From positions 496,001-560,000 of the forward strand of contig NZ_RJKN01000001.1 in assembly GCF_003751265.1 (NCBI RefSeq): a stretch of DNA of 64,000 nucleotides, in the 5' to 3' direction. Position 1 is the stretch's first letter. Each line of letters starts with the position of its first letter. Both the position numbers and the translations under genes were made by a program. Origin of the DNA: Pseudokineococcus lusitanus (lineage in GTDB: Bacteria > Actinomycetota > Actinomycetes > Actinomycetales > Quadrisphaeraceae). Below the pieces are notes generated by a model. It was not told the DNA's origin. It was given only the letters and a program-made list of their open reading frames with translations, and searched no databases. Shown piece by piece: positions 36,464 through 45,531 of this stretch.

Positions 36464-37561
36464 TCACCCCGGCAGCAGCGAGACCTTGACCGAGCGCGAC
36501 GAGTCGGCCACGAGGTCCAGGCCCTCCTGGAAGCGGGAGATGGGCAGCTGGTGGCTGCAGATGTCGTCCATCGGCAGCACGCCGGACTCGATCATCGCGA
36601 TGGCGGCCGGCCACGTGTACGGGCCGAGGTGGGCGCCGAGGACGTCGAGCTCCTTGTCGTCGCTGATGACGGACCAGTCGACCGAGACGGGCTCCTTGAA
36701 GACCGAGTACTCGACGAAGGTGCCGCACTTGCGCAGCAGCGCCAGGCCCTGGCCGACGGCCGAGGGGTGGCCCGTGCCCTCGATGTAGACGTCGGCGCCG
36801 TAGCCCTCGGTGAGGCCGCGGACCACCTCGCCCACGTCCTCCGTGGTGATGTCGACGACGACGTCCGCCCCGCACCGCCGGGCCAGCTCGAGCTTGGCCG
36901 GGACGGCGTCGAGCGCCACGACGACGGCCGGCCCCTTGGCCTTCGCGCCCGCGACCATGCCGAGGCCGATGGGCCCGCAGCCGGCGACGACGACGACGTC
37001 GCCGAACTGGATCCCCGCCCGCTCGACGGCGTGCAGCGAGCACGCCAGCGGCTCGGCGAAGGCGGCGTGCTGCGCCGGGATCGACGGGTCGACCGTGTGC
37101 ACCCGCGCCCCCGCCGGGAAGACCATGTACTCGGCCATCGCGCCCGGCGTCGCGCGCTTGAAGCCGAAGATGTCGTGCGGCGCGCACATGTGGTACTGCC
37201 CGCGGCGGCAGTAGCGGCACTCCCCGCACGGGACGATCTGCTCGGCGACGACGCGGTCGCCCACCGCGACGCCCCAGCGCGCGGCGGCCTCCTCGTCGAG
37301 GGCGACGACCTCGCCGACGAACTCGTGGCCCGGCACGACCTCGGTCTCCGCCCAGGCGGGGCGGTCGTCGTCGCCCCAGAACTTCGCGGCCCCGTGGTAG
37401 CACTTGAGGTCGCTGGCGCAGATGCCCACGGCCTGCACGCGGACCAGCGCCTCGCCCGGTCCCGGCGTCGGGACGGGGACCTCCTCGAGCCGGTAGTCCT
37501 GCGGGCCGTGGCAGACGACCGCCTGCATCGTCGTGGGCACCTGCTGGTCGGTCTGGCTCAC
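36464..37561 (-). CDS. Zinc-dependent alcohol dehydrogenase, erythritol/L-threitol dehydrogenase-like
   Basis: 365 residues of the medium-chain dehydrogenase family. Catalytic zinc ligands: C48 (GICASDLKCYHG), H79-E80 (GHEFVGEV); structural zinc: Cys 112, 115, 118 and 126. The Rossmann motif is VVAGCGPIGLGMVAG. The whole chain, especially DLKCYHGAAKFWGDDDRPAW and SVISDDKELDVLGAHLGPYTWPAAIAMIESG, closely resembles mycobacterial EltD, which oxidises C4 polyols with NAD. No polyol transporter or kinase lies next to it, so the substrate is inferred. GAGGAGG is 5-6 nt before the GTG. Confidence 0.85.
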   Translation of the reverse strand: MSQTDQQVPTTMQAVVCHGPQDYRLEEVPVPTPGPGEALVRVQAVGICASDLKCYHGAAKFWGDDDRPAWAETEVVPGHEFVGEVVALDEEAAARWGVAVGDRVVAEQIVPCGECRYCRRGQYHMCAPHDIFGFKRATPGAMAEYMVFPAGARVHTVDPSIPAQHAAFAEPLACSLHAVERAGIQFGDVVVVAGCGPIGLGMVAGAKAKGPAVVVALDAVPAKLELARRCGADVVVDITTEDVGEVVRGLTEGYGADVYIEGTGHPSAVGQGLALLRKCGTFVEYSVFKEPVSVDWSVISDDKELDVLGAHLGPYTWPAAIAMIESGVLPMDDICSHQLPISRFQEGLDLVADSSRSVKVSLLPG

Positions 37562-37632
37562 CGTGACCTCCTCGTCGCGGCGCCGCCGCGTCCTCGCGTC
37601 GTCCGGCCCGTCGTCGGCCCGGCCGTCCGCCG

Positions 37633-37638
37633 ACCGTA
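37633..37638 (-). promoter_or_regulatory. -10 element of the polyol dehydrogenase gene
   Basis: TACGGT fits TAnnnT, about 72 nt before the GTG. The intergenic space to the divergent valS gene is 156 bp. Confidence 0.35.
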
Positions 37639-37717
37639 GTGACGACCACCGCGGGCGGCGAGGCCGCGCCGGGCCGGACGTCCGGGACCGCCCCGCGGTT
37701 CTGGGAAGATCGGCACC

Positions 37718-40339
37718 ATGTCCGACGCACGCACGCCGCAGGTCCCCGACAAGCCCACCCTCGACGGCGTCGAGGACCGCTGGGCGCAGGTGTGGGAGGA
37801 GCGGGGCACCTACCGCTTCGACCGTTCGGGCGACCCGGTCCGCGAGGACGTCTACTCGATCGACACCCCGCCGCCGACGGCGTCCGGCTCGCTCCACGTC
37901 GGCCACGTCTTCTCCTACACGCACACCGACCTCGTGGCGCGCTACCAGCGCATGCGCGGCAAGCGGGTCTTCTACCCGATCGGCTGGGACGACAACGGCC
38001 TGCCGACCGAGCGCCGGGTCCAGAACTACTTCGGCGTCCGCTGCGACCCGTCGCTCCCCCACGACCCCGACTTCGTCCCGCCGCTGCGCGGCGCCGAGGG
38101 CAAGAGCGTCAAGGCGGCGGACCAGGTGCCCGTCGGGCGGCGCACCTTCACCGAGCTGTGCGTCGAGCTGACGCAGGAGGACGAGAAGGCCTTCGAGGCG
38201 CTCTTCCGCCGCCTCGGCCTGTCCGTCGACTGGTCGCACCAGTACCAGACCATCGACGCGCGCTCCCGCGCCGTCTCCCAGCAGGCCTTCCTGGCCGAGC
38301 TCGAGCAGGGCCTCGCCTACCAGGCGCAGGCGCCGGGCCTGTGGGACGTCACCTTCCAGACCGCCGTCGCGCAGGCCGAGCTCGAGGCCCGCGACTACCC
38401 GGGCGCCTACCACCGCGTCTCCTTCGCCCGCACGGACGGCGAGGGCGCCGTCGAGATCGAGACGACGCGCCCCGAGCTCGTCCCCGCCGTCGTCGCGCTC
38501 ATCGCGCACCCCGACGACGAGCGCTACCAGCCGCTCTTCGGCACGACGGTCCGGTCGCCGCTCTTCGGCGTGGAGATTCCCGTCCTCGCCCACCCCGCGG
38601 CCGAGCCCGACAAGGGCGCCGGCATCGCGATGTGCTGCACGTTCGGCGACCTCACCGACGTCACCTGGTGGCGCGACCTCGACCTGCCCACCCGCCCGGT
38701 CGTCGGGCGCGACGGCCGGCTCGTCCGCGAGACGCCGTCGTGGCTCGAGGGCGACGCCGCCCGCGAGGTCTACGGCCGCCTCGCCGGCAAGACCTCCTTC
38801 TCCGCGCGCGAGGCCGTCGTCGCCGCGCTGCGCGAGAGCGGCGAGCTCGTCGGCGAGCCCGTGGCCACGCAGCGCAAGGCCAACTTCTTCGAGAAGGGCG
38901 ACAAGCCCCTCGAGATCGTCACGAGCCGCCAGTGGTACGTCCGCAACGGCGGCCGCGACGACGCCCTGCGGCAGCGCCTCCTCGACCGCGGCGCCGAGCT
39001 CGACTTCCACCCGGCCTTCATGCGGGCCCGCTACGAGAACTGGGTCGGCGGCCTCACGGGCGACTGGCTCGTCAGCCGCCAGCGCTCCTACGGCGTGCCG
39101 ATCCCGGTCTGGTACCCGGTGGGCGACGACGGCGAGCCCCGCTACGACGCGCCGCTCGCCCCCGCCGTGGCGGACCTCCCCGTCGACCCGTCGAGCGACG
39201 TCCCGGCGGGCTACTCCGCGGACCAGCGCGGCGTGCCCGGCGGCTTCGTCGGCGAGCCCGACGTCATGGACACGTGGGCGACGTCGTCGCTGAGCCCGCA
39301 GGTCGCCGGCGGCTGGGGCGAGCACGGGGGCGACGCCGACCTGTGGGCGCGCGTCGCGCCGTACGACCTGCGCCCGCAGGGCCAGGACATCATCCGCACC
39401 TGGCTCTTCTCGACGGTCGTCCGCGCCGAGCACCAGACCGGCGCGCTGCCGTGGCGCAACGCCGCCATCAGCGGCTGGATCCTCGACCCGGACCGCAAGA
39501 AGATGAGCAAGTCGAAGGGCAACGTCGTCACGCCGCTCGACCTCCTCGAGCAGCACGGCAGCGACGCCGTCCGCTACTGGGCCGCCTCGGCGCGGCTCGG
39601 CACGGACGCCACCTTCGACGTCGCGCAGATGAAGGTCGGCCGCCGCCTGGCGATCAAGGTGCTCAACGCCAGCAAGTTCGTGCTCGGCTTCGGCTCGGCG
39701 CCGGCCGAGGACGTCACGCTGCCGCTGGACCGGGCGCTGCTCGCCGGGCTGGCCGACGTCGTCGACGAAGCCACCGCGGCCTTCGACGCCTACGACCACC
39801 AGCGCGCGCTGGCAGTCACCGAGACCTTCTTCTGGCGCTTCTGCGACGACTACCTCGAGCTGGTCAAGGACCGTGCGTACGCGGGCGGCGCCGAGGACGC
39901 CGACGCGGGAGCCCGCTCGGCCCGCGCCGCGCTGTCGACGGCGCTCGACGTCCTGCTGCGGCTGCTCGCCCCGGCGCTGCCCTTCGCGACGGAGGAGGTC
40001 TGGTCGTGGTCGCACGCCGACGGCTCCTCCGTCCACGCGGCGGCGTGGCCGACGGCGGCACCCCTCCGGGGGCTCGCCGCCGACGCCGACCCGCGCGTCC
40101 TGCCGCTGCTCGGTGCCGCCCTCGCGGGCGTCCGCAAGGCGAAGTCGCAGGCCAAGGTGTCGCAGCGCACCGACGTCCTGCGGGCCGTCGTCACGGCGCC
40201 GGCGGCCGACGTCGCCCTGGTGCGCCCGGCGGTCGACGACCTGCGGGGCGCCGGCCGCGTCGCCGACCTCGTCCTCGTGGAGGGCGGCGACGTCCTCGGC
40301 GTCGACGAGGTCGAGCTGGCCGAGACCCCCGCCGGCTAG
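37718..40339 (+). CDS. valS: Valyl-tRNA synthetase, archaeal-type
   Basis: 873 residues. HVGH (60-63, in PPPTASGSLHVGHVFSYTHTDLVARY) and KMSKS (about 595-599, in DPDRKKMSKSKGN) are the class I motifs. The N-terminal block and GWDDNGLPTERRVQNYFGVRC match the shorter archaeal-like ValRS rather than the bacterial form (PPPNVTGSLHLGHA), and the C-terminal coiled-coil arm of bacterial ValRS is absent. It is divergently oriented from the polyol dehydrogenase gene. Only a weak GGGA lies before the ATG; GAAGAT 7 nt upstream could be a -10 for a leaderless start. Confidence 0.95.
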   Translation: MSDARTPQVPDKPTLDGVEDRWAQVWEERGTYRFDRSGDPVREDVYSIDTPPPTASGSLHVGHVFSYTHTDLVARYQRMRGKRVFYPIGWDDNGLPTERRVQNYFGVRCDPSLPHDPDFVPPLRGAEGKSVKAADQVPVGRRTFTELCVELTQEDEKAFEALFRRLGLSVDWSHQYQTIDARSRAVSQQAFLAELEQGLAYQAQAPGLWDVTFQTAVAQAELEARDYPGAYHRVSFARTDGEGAVEIETTRPELVPAVVALIAHPDDERYQPLFGTTVRSPLFGVEIPVLAHPAAEPDKGAGIAMCCTFGDLTDVTWWRDLDLPTRPVVGRDGRLVRETPSWLEGDAAREVYGRLAGKTSFSAREAVVAALRESGELVGEPVATQRKANFFEKGDKPLEIVTSRQWYVRNGGRDDALRQRLLDRGAELDFHPAFMRARYENWVGGLTGDWLVSRQRSYGVPIPVWYPVGDDGEPRYDAPLAPAVADLPVDPSSDVPAGYSADQRGVPGGFVGEPDVMDTWATSSLSPQVAGGWGEHGGDADLWARVAPYDLRPQGQDIIRTWLFSTVVRAEHQTGALPWRNAAISGWILDPDRKKMSKSKGNVVTPLDLLEQHGSDAVRYWAASARLGTDATFDVAQMKVGRRLAIKVLNASKFVLGFGSAPAEDVTLPLDRALLAGLADVVDEATAAFDAYDHQRALAVTETFFWRFCDDYLELVKDRAYAGGAEDADAGARSARAALSTALDVLLRLLAPALPFATEEVWSWSHADGSSVHAAAWPTAAPLRGLAADADPRVLPLLGAALAGVRKAKSQAKVSQRTDVLRAVVTAPAADVALVRPAVDDLRGAGRVADLVLVEGGDVLGVDEVELAETPAG

Positions 40340-40458
40340 GCCGGGGTCGGCGCCCGCCGCCGACGCGATGGGCCGTTCGGTGGACGTCCGTGGGAGGGCG
40401 ACCGGCCGCGCGGGTGAGCGCTCCTCCGGTCGGTGCCCGGGGCGCCGATGAGCACCCC

Positions 40459-42042
40459 GTGGGCATCCCGACGCAGCGGCGTCTCCCGGACGCCCCCGTC
40501 GGCGACCGACGGGGGCGCCGTCCGGCGTGGCCGTGGCTGCTCGCGGCCCTGCCGGTCGTCCTCGTCCTGCTCGGCGAGCCCGTCCGCCGGGTCCTCGGCC
40601 TCCCGCCCGTCGTCGCGACCGCCGTCGGCGACCTGACCCAGTGCGCGGTCGCCGTCACGGCGACGGTCGTGTGCACCCTGCGCGCCCGGGCCGGCCACCG
40701 GCGCCGCGAGGCCGGGACGCCCGGCTGGGCCCTGCTGTCGGTGGCCCTGGCGGGCTTCGCCGGCGGGCAGTCCGTGTGGGCCTACCACCAGGTGGTGCTG
40801 GGCGACGCGGGCCCGTCCTTCTCCCTCGCCGAGGTCGGCTTCCTGCTCTACGCCGTGCTGGCGCCCCTCGCGCTCCTGCTGCTCGCCCGCGGCAGCACGC
40901 ACGCGGGCAGCTGGGTGCGCACGATGCTCGACGGCGTCGTCGTGGCCGGCGCCCTCGCCGTCGTGAGCTGGCTGCTCGTGCTGCAGGCCCTCGTCGCGCA
41001 GGCGGAGTCCTTCGCCGCGCTGGCGCTGGCGGCGGCCTACCCGATCTCCGACGCCGTCGCCCTCACCGTGGCCATCACCCTCGTCGCCCGCACCCGCCTC
41101 ACGGCCCCCGTCGCGGCTCTGGCCGTCGGGGCCGCCCTCATGGCCGTCGCCGACTCGACGTACGTGTACGTCGGTGCGACCGGGGCCTACGACCCGGGGG
41201 GCCTGCTCGACGCCACGTGGACCGCCGCCCTCGTCGCGGTCACCGCGGCGTGCCTCCTCCGTCCGGGCCGCGCCGTCACCGAGCGGCGCCTGCGCGGCGG
41301 GCTCCTCCTCCAGCTCCTCCCCTACCTGCCGCTGGCCCTGGCCCTCGCCGTCGTCGCGGGCGTCGCCGCCGGTGGTGAGGTGAGCGCCGGCGCCGTCGTC
41401 GCGCTCGGCGGCCTCGGCGGCCTCGTCCTCGTGCGGCAGTGGCTCGTCGTCGTCGACAACGCCCGCCTCACGCAGCAGCTCCGCGCGCAGGCGTCGGCGC
41501 TCGCGACGCTCGCCTACACCGACCCCCTCACCGGGCTCGCCAACCGCGCCGCCTTCACCGAGGCGCTCGAGCGGACGACGGCGTCCCGCACCCCGCTCGT
41601 GGCCGCCTTCTGCGACCTCGACCGCTTCAAGGCGGTCAACGACGTCTGCGGGCACGCCGTCGGCGACGCCCTCCTCGTGGCGGTCGCGGCGCGGCTGCGG
41701 GAGGTGGTGCGCGCGGACGACGTCGTCGCCCGCCTCGGCGGGGACGAGTTCGCCGTCCTCGCGGTGACCGCCGACGCCGAGGACGAGGCCGCCTGCGCGG
41801 CGGCCCTCCGCTCCCGCCTCGTGACGGCGCTGTCCGTCCCCTTCGACCTCCCGGCGGACGTGACGACGTCGACCACCGTCGACGCCCGCCGCGACGCCGT
41901 CCTCCAGGCCGTCTCCGCCAGCGTGGGCGTCGTCGCCTCCGCCGAGGTGCCGGGCGGCGACGCCGACGCCCTCCTCCAGGAGGCCGACCGCCGCATGTAC
42001 ACGCAGAAGCGCGGCCGCCGCGCGGCGGTGGCCGCCGGCTGA
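40459..42042 (+). CDS. Membrane GGDEF-domain diguanylate cyclase
   Basis: About 527 residues. The N-terminal ~330 residues contain some nine hydrophobic helices (for example WPWLLAALPVVLVLLGEPV, SLAEVGFLLYAVLAPLALLLLA, AGALAVVSWLLVLQALVAQA) forming a membrane sensor. The GGDEF domain follows (about 350-525): YTDPLTGLANRAAF, FCDLDRFKAVNDVCGHAVGD, and an intact GGDEF in ARLGGDEFAVLAV, so c-di-GMP synthesis is expected. An RxxD inhibitory site is not obvious. Start uncertain: GTG at 40459 is preferred because the codons upstream to the GTG at 40414 look non-coding. Confidence 0.88.
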   Translation: MGIPTQRRLPDAPVGDRRGRRPAWPWLLAALPVVLVLLGEPVRRVLGLPPVVATAVGDLTQCAVAVTATVVCTLRARAGHRRREAGTPGWALLSVALAGFAGGQSVWAYHQVVLGDAGPSFSLAEVGFLLYAVLAPLALLLLARGSTHAGSWVRTMLDGVVVAGALAVVSWLLVLQALVAQAESFAALALAAAYPISDAVALTVAITLVARTRLTAPVAALAVGAALMAVADSTYVYVGATGAYDPGGLLDATWTAALVAVTAACLLRPGRAVTERRLRGGLLLQLLPYLPLALALAVVAGVAAGGEVSAGAVVALGGLGGLVLVRQWLVVVDNARLTQQLRAQASALATLAYTDPLTGLANRAAFTEALERTTASRTPLVAAFCDLDRFKAVNDVCGHAVGDALLVAVAARLREVVRADDVVARLGGDEFAVLAVTADAEDEAACAAALRSRLVTALSVPFDLPADVTTSTTVDARRDAVLQAVSASVGVVASAEVPGGDADALLQEADRRMYTQKRGRRAAVAAG

Positions 42043-42087
42043 GGTCGGCTCCGTCCGTCCACAGGGCAGCCGACGCGGTGCCACCCG

Positions 42088-43008
42088 GTGCGCCACGCTC
42101 CCGCCGTGAGCGGGGAGGCGGCGGACGCCGCGGTTCAGCACGGGGGCGCGGTGACGCGGCAACAGCTCGGGGCGGTCGGCCGGGGTCGGCTGGCCCGCGA
42201 CCTGGCCGCCGGGCGGGTACGCCGCGCCCTGCCGTCCACCTTCGTCGCGCCCGGCAGGGTGGACGAGAACACCCGGCTACGAGCGGCACTGGCCTGGGCG
42301 GGCGACGGGGCGGCGCTCAGCCACGGCACCGCACTCGCGCTCTGGGGGCTGCCGGTGCCCGAGGACGCGGTGGTCGACGTCCTCGTGGACCACCGGGTCC
42401 GTCGCTCGGCCGACGTCGGCGACAGGGTGCGGCTGAACCGGTCGCGACGCCCGGCCGTCCCCGTCCGTCGGGCAGGCCTGCCCGTCGTGGGCCTCGAGCG
42501 CGCCGTCGTCCAGGCGTGGACCTGCTTGGACGACGAGGACCGACGTGCTGCGGTGCTGACGGCCCTCCGGGAACGACGGACGACGGCCGGTCGTCTGCGT
42601 GACGAGGTGCTGCTCCACCCCCGCCTGGCCGGACGGGCGCAGCTGCTCGCCCTCCTCGACCTCGTCGCGGGTGGCTGCGAGAGCGAGCTCGAGATCTGGG
42701 GGCACCGGCGCGTGTTCACCGGCTCTGCCTTCCAGGGGTGGCGGTGGCAGGTACCGGTCCGCCTCGACGGCCGGACCGTGCGGCTCGACCTGTACGACGA
42801 GGAGGCCCGCCTGGCCGTCGAGCTGGACGGACGGCGATGGCACGGCGGCGTCGCCGACCGCGAACGGGACGTGCGGCGCGACGCCGGGCTCGCCGAGCAG
42901 GGCATCCAGACGGTGCGCCTCACCTCGCTCCGCCTGCGCACCGACCCCGACGGCTGCCGTCGACAGGTGCTGCGGATCAGTGCGGCGAGGCGTGCCGGCG
43001 GTCCGTGA
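42088..43008 (+). CDS. AbiEi-like N-terminal domain fused to DUF559 nuclease-like domain
   Basis: 306 residues. The N-terminus (QHGGAVTRQQLGAVGRGRLARDLAAGRVRRAL) is the winged-helix AbiEi-type antitoxin domain; the middle keeps the SHGTALALWGLPVP block; the C-terminus (about 210-300) is DUF559, a Vsr/PD-(D/E)xK-like fold (VRLDLYDEEARLAVELDGRRWHGG, DVRRDAGLAEQGIQTVRLT). Such fusions are frequent as stand-alone genes in actinomycetes and have no proven role; no AbiEii toxin is adjacent. Codon third positions are slightly richer in A/T than in neighbours. GTG at 42106 is an alternative start. Confidence 0.8.
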   Translation: MRHAPAVSGEAADAAVQHGGAVTRQQLGAVGRGRLARDLAAGRVRRALPSTFVAPGRVDENTRLRAALAWAGDGAALSHGTALALWGLPVPEDAVVDVLVDHRVRRSADVGDRVRLNRSRRPAVPVRRAGLPVVGLERAVVQAWTCLDDEDRRAAVLTALRERRTTAGRLRDEVLLHPRLAGRAQLLALLDLVAGGCESELEIWGHRRVFTGSAFQGWRWQVPVRLDGRTVRLDLYDEEARLAVELDGRRWHGGVADRERDVRRDAGLAEQGIQTVRLTSLRLRTDPDGCRRQVLRISAARRAGGP

Positions 43009-43369
43009 GGCCGACACGGGAACGCCGTGCACGGCCGAGGCCCGACCGAGGGACGCGGTGCTCGACGACGAGGCTCGCAGCCGTGCACCGTGCACCCCGG
43101 ACGGCGCTCTACCGTGCCTCACGCTCCCCGGATGCGACCGGGGAACGTCCGGCACGCGGGAGCGCCGACCGGGGAGCGTCGAGCACGGCTCTACGGGTTC
43201 GAGCCGTGCACCACGCTCCCCAGACCGTGGGTGACCGTGCGGCACGCTCCCCAGAGTGGGTCGGTCCCCGCCGGGAGGTGCGGGCACGAGGCGCAGGCGT
43301 TACCTGGGGCGCGCCCGACGGGTCGTGCTGCTCGAGATGACCGGTACGGACGGGGGTGATCCCGGTCGG
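43009..43369. repeat. Degenerate repeat cluster between the DUF559 gene and clpX
   Basis: 361 bp between converging genes. A 20-bp unit, CGTGCnnCACGCTCCCCnGA, occurs at 43113-43132, 43205-43224 and 43236-43255; partial inverted copies lie at 43140-43156 and 43171-43187, and shorter GTGCAC pieces at about 43025-43045 and 43082-43096. A single-copy relative (gtgcgccacgctccc) covers the DUF559 start at 42088. No ORF is credible. It could be a decayed REP-like element or transcription-end region of clpX; its nature is unknown. Confidence 0.6.
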
Positions 43370-44656
43370 TCAGGCGCTCTTCTCGCGCCGTTCCCGCTTG
43401 CGCGGGGCGCTCGTGCCGGCGGCGCGGGGGACGAGCGTCGGCAGCACGTTCTCCAGCACGACCTCGCGGGTGATGACGACGCGGGCGACGTCCTCGCGGG
43501 AGGGGATGTCGAACATGACCGGCATCAGCACCTCCTCCATGATGGCGCGGAGGCCACGGGCGCCGGTGCCGCGGAGGATGGCCTGCTCGGCGACGGCGCG
43601 CGTGGCGTCCGGCGTCAGCTCGAGCTCGACGCCGTCGATCTCGAACATCCGCTGGTACTGGCGCACGAGCGCGTTGCGCGGCTCGGTGAGGATCCGGACG
43701 AGAGCGTCGGCGTCGAGCTTCGCGACCGTCGTGATGACGGGGAGGCGACCGATGAACTCGGGGATGAGGCCGAACTTCGTGAGGTCCTCGGGCATGACCT
43801 GCCCGTAGACGTCGACGTCGTCGTTCTTCGTGTGCAGCTGGGCGCCGAAGCCGACGCCGCCCTTGCCGACGCGCGCCGAGATGATCTCCTCGAGGCCGGC
43901 GAAGGCGCCGCCCACGACGAAGAGCACGTTGGACGTGTCGATCTGGATGAACTCCTGGTGCGGGTGCTTGCGCCCGCCCTGCGGCGGCACCGACGCCGTC
44001 GTGCCCTCGAGGATCTTCAGCAGCGCCTGCTGCACGCCCTCGCCGGACACGTCGCGGGTGATCGACGGGTTCTCGCTCTTGCGGGCGATCTTGTCGACCT
44101 CGTCGATGTAGATGATCCCCTGCTCGGCCTTCTTGACGTCGTAGTCGGCGGCCTGGATGAGCTTGAGGAGGATGTTCTCGACGTCCTCGCCGACGTAGCC
44201 CGCCTCGGTGAGGGCCGTGGCGTCGGCGATGGCGAACGGCACGTTGAGCATCCGCGCGAGGGTCTGCGCGAGGTACGTCTTGCCGGTGCCGGTGGGGCCG
44301 ATGAGGAGGATGTTCGACTTCGCCAGCTCGACCGTCTCGTCACGGGGGCCGGCGGCGGGCGTGGCCTGCACGCGCTTGTAGTGGTTGTAGACCGCCACGG
44401 CGAGGGCCCGCTTGGCGGCGTCCTGCCCGACGATGAACTCCTCGAGGAACGAGTAGATCTCGCGCGGCTTGGGCAGCTCGCCCAGGCCCATCTCGCTGGC
44501 CTCGGCCAGCTCCTCCTCGATGATCTCGTTGCAGAGGTCGATGCACTCGTCGCAGATGTAGACGCCGGGCCCGGCGATGAGCTTCTTGACCTGCTTCTGG
44601 CTCTTCCCGCAGAAGGAGCACTTCAGCAGGTCGCCGCCGTCCCCGATGCGCGCCAC
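43370..44656 (-). CDS. clpX: ATP-dependent Clp protease ATP-binding subunit ClpX
   Basis: 428 residues. ClpX unfolds substrates and feeds them to ClpP. The N-terminal zinc-binding domain has Cys 13, 16, 35 and 38 ([22 protein letters not shown]). The AAA+ core shows Walker [18 protein letters not shown] (about 115-130), the pore loop in [13 protein letters not shown], Walker [12 protein letters not shown], and the IGF loop region as [15 protein letters not shown] precedes the GTG. Unlike in many bacteria it is separated from clpP2 by two terminators, so it has its own transcription. Confidence 0.97.
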   Translation of the reverse strand: MARIGDGGDLLKCSFCGKSQKQVKKLIAGPGVYICDECIDLCNEIIEEELAEASEMGLGELPKPREIYSFLEEFIVGQDAAKRALAVAVYNHYKRVQATPAAGPRDETVELAKSNILLIGPTGTGKTYLAQTLARMLNVPFAIADATALTEAGYVGEDVENILLKLIQAADYDVKKAEQGIIYIDEVDKIARKSENPSITRDVSGEGVQQALLKILEGTTASVPPQGGRKHPHQEFIQIDTSNVLFVVGGAFAGLEEIISARVGKGGVGFGAQLHTKNDDVDVYGQVMPEDLTKFGLIPEFIGRLPVITTVAKLDADALVRILTEPRNALVRQYQRMFEIDGVELELTPDATRAVAEQAILRGTGARGLRAIMEEVLMPVMFDIPSREDVARVVITREVVLENVLPTLVPRAAGTSAPRKRERREKSA

Positions 44657-44758
44657 GGTCCGGCTCCTCCCTGCTCGGTCCCGGCGGGCGCCGGGCACGG
44701 GTCCATCACACACCACCCGGCACCGTGGCGCGTGCCGACACCGCCGGTCGGGGTGGCG

Positions 44759-44794
44759 CCGTCGGGCCCCGCGCGGGTGCGCGGGGCCCGACGG
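44759..44794 (-). terminator. Second terminator between clpP2 and clpX
   Basis: A perfect 16-bp inverted repeat (44759-44774 with 44779-44794) with loop GGGT-complement of 4 nt, on the clpX side of the tandem pair. Confidence 0.75.
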
Positions 44795-44800
44795 CGGGCC

Positions 44801-44833
44801 GTCCGCGGCCCCGGCGTCGCCGGGGCCGCGGAC
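44801..44833 (-). terminator. First terminator directly behind clpP2
   Basis: A perfect 16-bp palindrome arm pair (44801-44816 with 44818-44833) begins 3 bp after the clpP2 stop. Together with the next hairpin it forms a strong double stop. Confidence 0.8.
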
Positions 44834-44836
44834 GGG

Positions 44837-45520
44837 TCAGGCCGAGACCTGCAGCCGGCCCTTGCGGCTGGGCAGGATCTGGTCGACGAGGCCGTACTCG
44901 AGCGCCTGGTCGGCCGTGAGGATCTTGTCCCGCTCGATGTCGAGCCGGACCTGGTCCACGGTGCGGTTGCTGTGCTTGGCCGTCGTCTCCTCGAGCCAGT
45001 TCCGCATCCGCAGCGCCTCGGCCGCGTGGATCTCGATGTCCGAGGCCTGCGCGTAGTCGCCGCTGGACAGCGACGGCTGGTGGATGAGCACGCGGGCGTT
45101 GGGGAGCGCGAGGCGCTTGCCCGGGGCCCCCGCCGCGAGCAGCACCGCCGCCGCCGACGCCGCCTGCCCGAGGCAGACGGTCATGATGTCCGGCTTGACG
45201 TACTGCATCGTGTCGTAGATCGCCGTGAGCGCCGTGAAGGAGCCGCCGGGCGAGTTGATGTACATCGTGATGTCGCGGTCCGGGTCCATCGACTCGAGGA
45301 CGAGGATCTGGGCCATCACGTCGTCGGCGGACGCGTCGTCCACCTGCACCCCGAGGAAGATGACGCGGTCCTCGAAGAGCTTGTTGTAGGGGTCCTGCCG
45401 CTTGAAGCCGTAGGCCGTGCGCTCCTCGAACTGCGGGAGGATGTAGCGGCTGCCCGGCATCTGCGGGGCGCGGCCGCCGGCCGCACGGGCCATGGCTCCG
45501 TGGTCGACGAAGTCGGTCAT
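44837..45520 (-). CDS. clpP2: ATP-dependent Clp protease proteolytic subunit ClpP2
   Basis: 227 residues. The catalytic triad is S122 ([11 protein letters not shown]), H147 (RVLIHQPS) and a C-terminal Asp ([20 protein letters not shown]). [22 protein letters not shown] is the standard substrate groove. It has the longer N-terminus typical of ClpP2 ([33 protein letters not shown]). GAGGAG precedes the ATG; the gene starts 11 bp after the clpP1 stop. Actinobacterial ClpP1 and ClpP2 form a mixed 14-mer, and the two are expressed together here. Confidence 0.97.
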   Translation of the reverse strand: MTDFVDHGAMARAAGGRAPQMPGSRYILPQFEERTAYGFKRQDPYNKLFEDRVIFLGVQVDDASADDVMAQILVLESMDPDRDITMYINSPGGSFTALTAIYDTMQYVKPDIMTVCLGQAASAAAVLLAAGAPGKRLALPNARVLIHQPSLSSGDYAQASDIEIHAAEALRMRNWLEETTAKHSNRTVDQVRLDIERDKILTADQALEYGLVDQILPSRKGRLQVSA

Positions 45521-45531
45521 CGGGTGGCTCC

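Noticed and set aside
37639-40036. Long open frames on both strands overlapping valS (an extended frame into the GGDEF gene and an antisense one extending the dehydrogenase)
   Set aside because: ValRS motifs are continuous in the 37718-40339 frame. Only the parts of the other frames beyond valS correspond to real proteins, so their starts were moved to 40459 and 37561.
40414-40458. An N-terminal extension of the GGDEF protein from the GTG at 40414
   Set aside because: Four of its first fifteen codons end in T, unlike real coding sequence in this genome, and there is no ribosome site.
43113-43255. The repeat cluster as a CRISPR array
   Set aside because: Copies are degenerate, occur in both orientations and have irregular spacing (about 92 and 31 bp); no cas gene is present.
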